Shown here piece by piece: positions 42,600 through 44,538 of a stretch of DNA of 44,538 bases. Both the position numbers and the translations under genes were made by a program. The number at the start of each line of letters is the position of its first letter. Within the stretch, counting starts at the first letter, position 1. This DNA comes from a virus. The stretch spans positions 1 to 44,538 of the IMG/VR virus record IMGVR_UViG_3300017756_000024. One strand, written 5' to 3'. The notes beneath the pieces are model-generated. The model was not told the origin of the DNA. It did no database searches and saw only the letters and a program-made list of their open reading frames with translations.

Positions 42600-43448
42600 A
42601 TGATTGCAATAGATTTACTTACAGAAAAAGGAATTGATTATAAGATTCAGGGAAATGACGCTGTTATAAAGTGTCTTAACCCTGAACACGATGACACAAA
42701 TCCTAGCATGAGAGTAGACAAGGTCACAGGAGTAATGCATTGTTTCTCTTGTGGTTTTAAGGGCAATGTATTTACACACTTCGGCGCACCAGCGACAAGT
42801 TTAGAAATAAAGATACACAAGATAAAAGAAAAGATAGAACAAAAACAAGCGGAGACAGTAGGAATACAACTTCCAGACGATAGAATTACCTGGGACGCTC
42901 CGTTTAGAAACATAGGAAAAGAAACACTAAAGATTTGGCAGGCATTTACTTGGAATGTTCCTAAATTTGAAGGCAGAATAATTTTCCCAATTCGTGATAT
43001 AACTGGTAAAACAGTTGGGTTGATCGGGCGACTGACAACCAATACAATGATAGGAGAGAATAGACCTAAGTACTATATCTATCCTAATGGAGTACAGTTA
43101 CCATTCTGTCCAGCAAAGCCAAAGCTAATACAGAATCGTGCTATACTTGTAGAGGGCATGTTTGATGCTTTGAATCTATGGGACAATGGTCTCAAGAATA
43201 CAGTGTGCTGTTTTGGTACACGACAGATGAATTGGGTAAAATTATCTCTACTAAAAATGCAGGGAGCAACAGGTATAGATATTATGTTTGACGGAGACGA
43301 TGCAGGTCGTCAAGCAGCACAGGAAATAAAGGGTCTTGCAGAAAGCATGGACATGGCAGTAAAGATAGTAAAGTTAAAAGAGAACCAAGACCCTGGCAAT
43401 TTAACAAAAGAACAAATAGGAGAAATTAAGAGAGTATTATATGGCTAA
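42600..43448 (+). CDS. DnaG-type primase (zinc finger and TOPRIM)
   Basis: The 282-aa protein has an N-terminal zinc-binding part (CLNPEHDDTNPSMRVD, then MHCFSCGFKGNVFTHF), a connecting region (GRIIFPIRDITGKTVGLIGR) and a TOPRIM core (AILVEGMFDALNLWDNG with catalytic Glu, IMFDGDDAGRQAAQEI with the DxD-like acidic pair). It is much shorter than bacterial DnaG and lacks a helicase-binding C-terminal domain. It makes RNA primers for the polymerase encoded next. The gene is predicted leaderless. Confidence 0.92.
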   Translation: MIAIDLLTEKGIDYKIQGNDAVIKCLNPEHDDTNPSMRVDKVTGVMHCFSCGFKGNVFTHFGAPATSLEIKIHKIKEKIEQKQAETVGIQLPDDRITWDAPFRNIGKETLKIWQAFTWNVPKFEGRIIFPIRDITGKTVGLIGRLTTNTMIGENRPKYYIYPNGVQLPFCPAKPKLIQNRAILVEGMFDALNLWDNGLKNTVCCFGTRQMNWVKLSLLKMQGATGIDIMFDGDDAGRQAAQEIKGLAESMDMAVKIVKLKENQDPGNLTKEQIGEIKRVLYG

Positions 43449-44538
43449 GATAGCACTAGTAGAAACAAGTCCGAGTTCAACGGACTTTCACAAATGGTTT
43501 GACTTTGAGTTTAGTAGATATGCTTTATCAACAGTCAAAAAGAAAAAGATATTGAAATCAGATGTAGATATAGATATAGATGTAGACGAGTATGATTTCT
43601 TGATACTTGTGGGTTCAGAACCTTTCAAGTATTTCACTAAGAAAACATCTATTACAGCAGAGAATGGCAGACTTATAAATGATAAGTTTTTACCTATAAT
43701 TAATCCTGCTATGATAGCATTTCGTCCAGAAGCAAAAAGATCGTTTGAAGAAGCAGTAGATAATATTAAGGATTATATATCTGGAGATTTAAAAGTTCAG
43801 GATATACCTGAAGAGTTTAAAATAGGTATAGAAGATACACCAGAAGCATATCTGTTTCTTACTAGAGCAATAGAGTCTGATGGTGAAGAGATAGCACTCG
43901 ACTGTGAAACAAGTGCATTGTCTCCACGAGACGGATATATGATTGGATTCTCTCTTTCATATGAACACAATGGAAAGCAACAAGGAGCATATATCTCTAC
44001 AGATTGTATTGATAAACAATGTGAAGGATATATGCAACAACTCTTCGAGAAGAAGATAGTAGTATTTCATAATGCAAAATTTGACTTGGCATGGTTTGAG
44101 TATCATTTCAACTTTAATTTTCCTAGATTTGAAGATACAATGCTTCAACACTATCTACTAGATGAACAACCAGGAACACATGGTCTAAAGATGTTAGCAA
44201 TGAAACATACAGATTATGGTGAATATGAGCAAACTCTTTATGATTGGATAGGTAACTATCGCAAACAACACGGCATACTGAAAGATGATTTTAGTTGGGA
44301 TTTAGTTCCTTTTGATGTAATGAAAGACTATGCTGCAATGGACGCAGTTGTAACTCTAACATTATTTCACAAATTTAAAAAAGCACTAGATACTAATAGT
44401 AGACTTACTTGGGTATATAGAAATATTCTATTACCTGGCTGTCGTTTTCTATGTGATATAGAAAATAATGGTGTTCCATTTGATCCAGAGAGACTAGGAC
44501 AGAGTTCTACTTTGATGCAACTTCAGATTAGCGAAGCA
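43441..44538 (+). CDS. DNA polymerase, family A, N-terminal part (runs off window)
   Basis: The first 366 codons are present. Residues about 1-110 are an acidic N-terminal domain typical of some phage polymerases (VETSPSSTDFHKWFDFEF). From about 140 follows a DEDD-type 3'-5' exonuclease: IALDCETSALSPRDGYMIGF (Exo I, Asp/Glu), VVFHNAKFDLAWFEYHFN (Exo II) and MKDYAAMDAVVTLTLFHKF (Exo III, YAAxD). The start of the polymerase domain follows (LLPGCRFLCDIENNGVPFD). The palm is beyond the right edge. It overlaps the primase gene by 8 nt. Confidence 0.93.
   Translation, partial: MAKIALVETSPSSTDFHKWFDFEFSRYALSTVKKKKILKSDVDIDIDVDEYDFLILVGSEPFKYFTKKTSITAENGRLINDKFLPIINPAMIAFRPEAKRSFEEAVDNIKDYISGDLKVQDIPEEFKIGIEDTPEAYLFLTRAIESDGEEIALDCETSALSPRDGYMIGFSLSYEHNGKQQGAYISTDCIDKQCEGYMQQLFEKKIVVFHNAKFDLAWFEYHFNFNFPRFEDTMLQHYLLDEQPGTHGLKMLAMKHTDYGEYEQTLYDWIGNYRKQHGILKDDFSWDLVPFDVMKDYAAMDAVVTLTLFHKFKKALDTNSRLTWVYRNILLPGCRFLCDIENNGVPFDPERLGQSSTLMQLQISEA

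Noticed and set aside
1-44538. CRISPR array
   Set aside because: No regularly spaced repeats of 25-40 bp; the only tandem repeats are the 50-bp pair and the 13-bp iteron-like units.
1-44538. Integrase, excisionase or CI-type repressor showing a temperate lifestyle
   Set aside because: None recognised in the window; the divergent HTH pair at 30 kb is only suggestive, and the genome is incomplete.

Overview
This window is part of the genome of a tailed double-stranded DNA phage (or a prophage-like copy). It is AT-rich, with very tightly packed genes and TAATG/ATGA stop-start overlaps. The head and tail genes point to a siphovirus-like particle with an HK97-fold capsid: a fused prohead protease-capsid protein, HK97-type portal, TerL, tail tube protein, a frameshifted tail assembly chaperone and a tape measure protein. 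Bacterial sigma70 signals with 17-nt spacers, DnaA boxes and proteobacterial-type IscU, IscA, CsgG and CsgF suggest a proteobacterial host, plausibly aquatic. No integrase or lysogeny repressor was recognised. The host assignment is inference.

Left arm (1-21.4 kb, minus strand, read from right to left). A strong promoter at 21.43 kb starts with terS. It is followed by an accessory block: IscU, a small linker protein, an IscA/HesB-type carrier, a secreted DNA/RNA non-specific nuclease, two related membrane proteins, CsgF, CsgG, a curlin-like repeat protein, a secreted FecR-domain protein, a small secreted protein and a CHASE2-adenylate cyclase. A second promoter (13.7 kb) precedes small membrane proteins and a run of very basic small proteins leading to terL. 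A third (9.4 kb) precedes HNH nuclease, portal, protease-capsid, connector and tail genes.

Centre (21.4-30.4 kb). A structured leader and small plus-strand genes come first. A largely gene-free stretch (23.9-25.3 kb) then carries an AT-rich tract, seven 13-bp iteron-like repeats in two blocks and three tandem DnaA boxes: a candidate replication origin. It also holds a lone minus-strand 52-aa gene with its own consensus promoter and terminator. About 1 kb of protein-free, highly structured sequence between a consensus promoter and an intrinsic terminator (25.96-26.96 kb) is best read as a giant non-coding RNA. A second, smaller RNA candidate lies on the minus strand at 29.5-29.76 kb.

Right arm (27-44.5 kb, plus strand). 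Small early genes, Hsp20, and a lysis cassette (lysozyme, i-spanin, o-spanin-like protein, holin-like protein) are followed by a replication module: PC4-like ssDNA-binding protein, an NAD-dependent DNA ligase split into two genes 1.3 kb apart, DnaB-type helicase, tRNA-Ala(TGC), DNA methyltransferase, MazG-like pyrophosphohydrolase, TOPRIM primase and the N-terminal part of a family A DNA polymerase. At least four full-length paralogues or relatives of a small HTH protein are scattered through this arm.

Two genome-wide themes stand out. First, transcription uses many near-identical sigma70-type promoters, often preceded by AAAAATAGTTC, and at about eight of them the start codon sits 6-7 nt after the -10 box, which predicts leaderless mRNAs. 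Second, the late operon carries a curli-type (type VIII) secretion set together with a predicted envelope-sensing cAMP cyclase, an unusual cargo for a phage. All functional calls are from reading motifs by eye; no database search was run.
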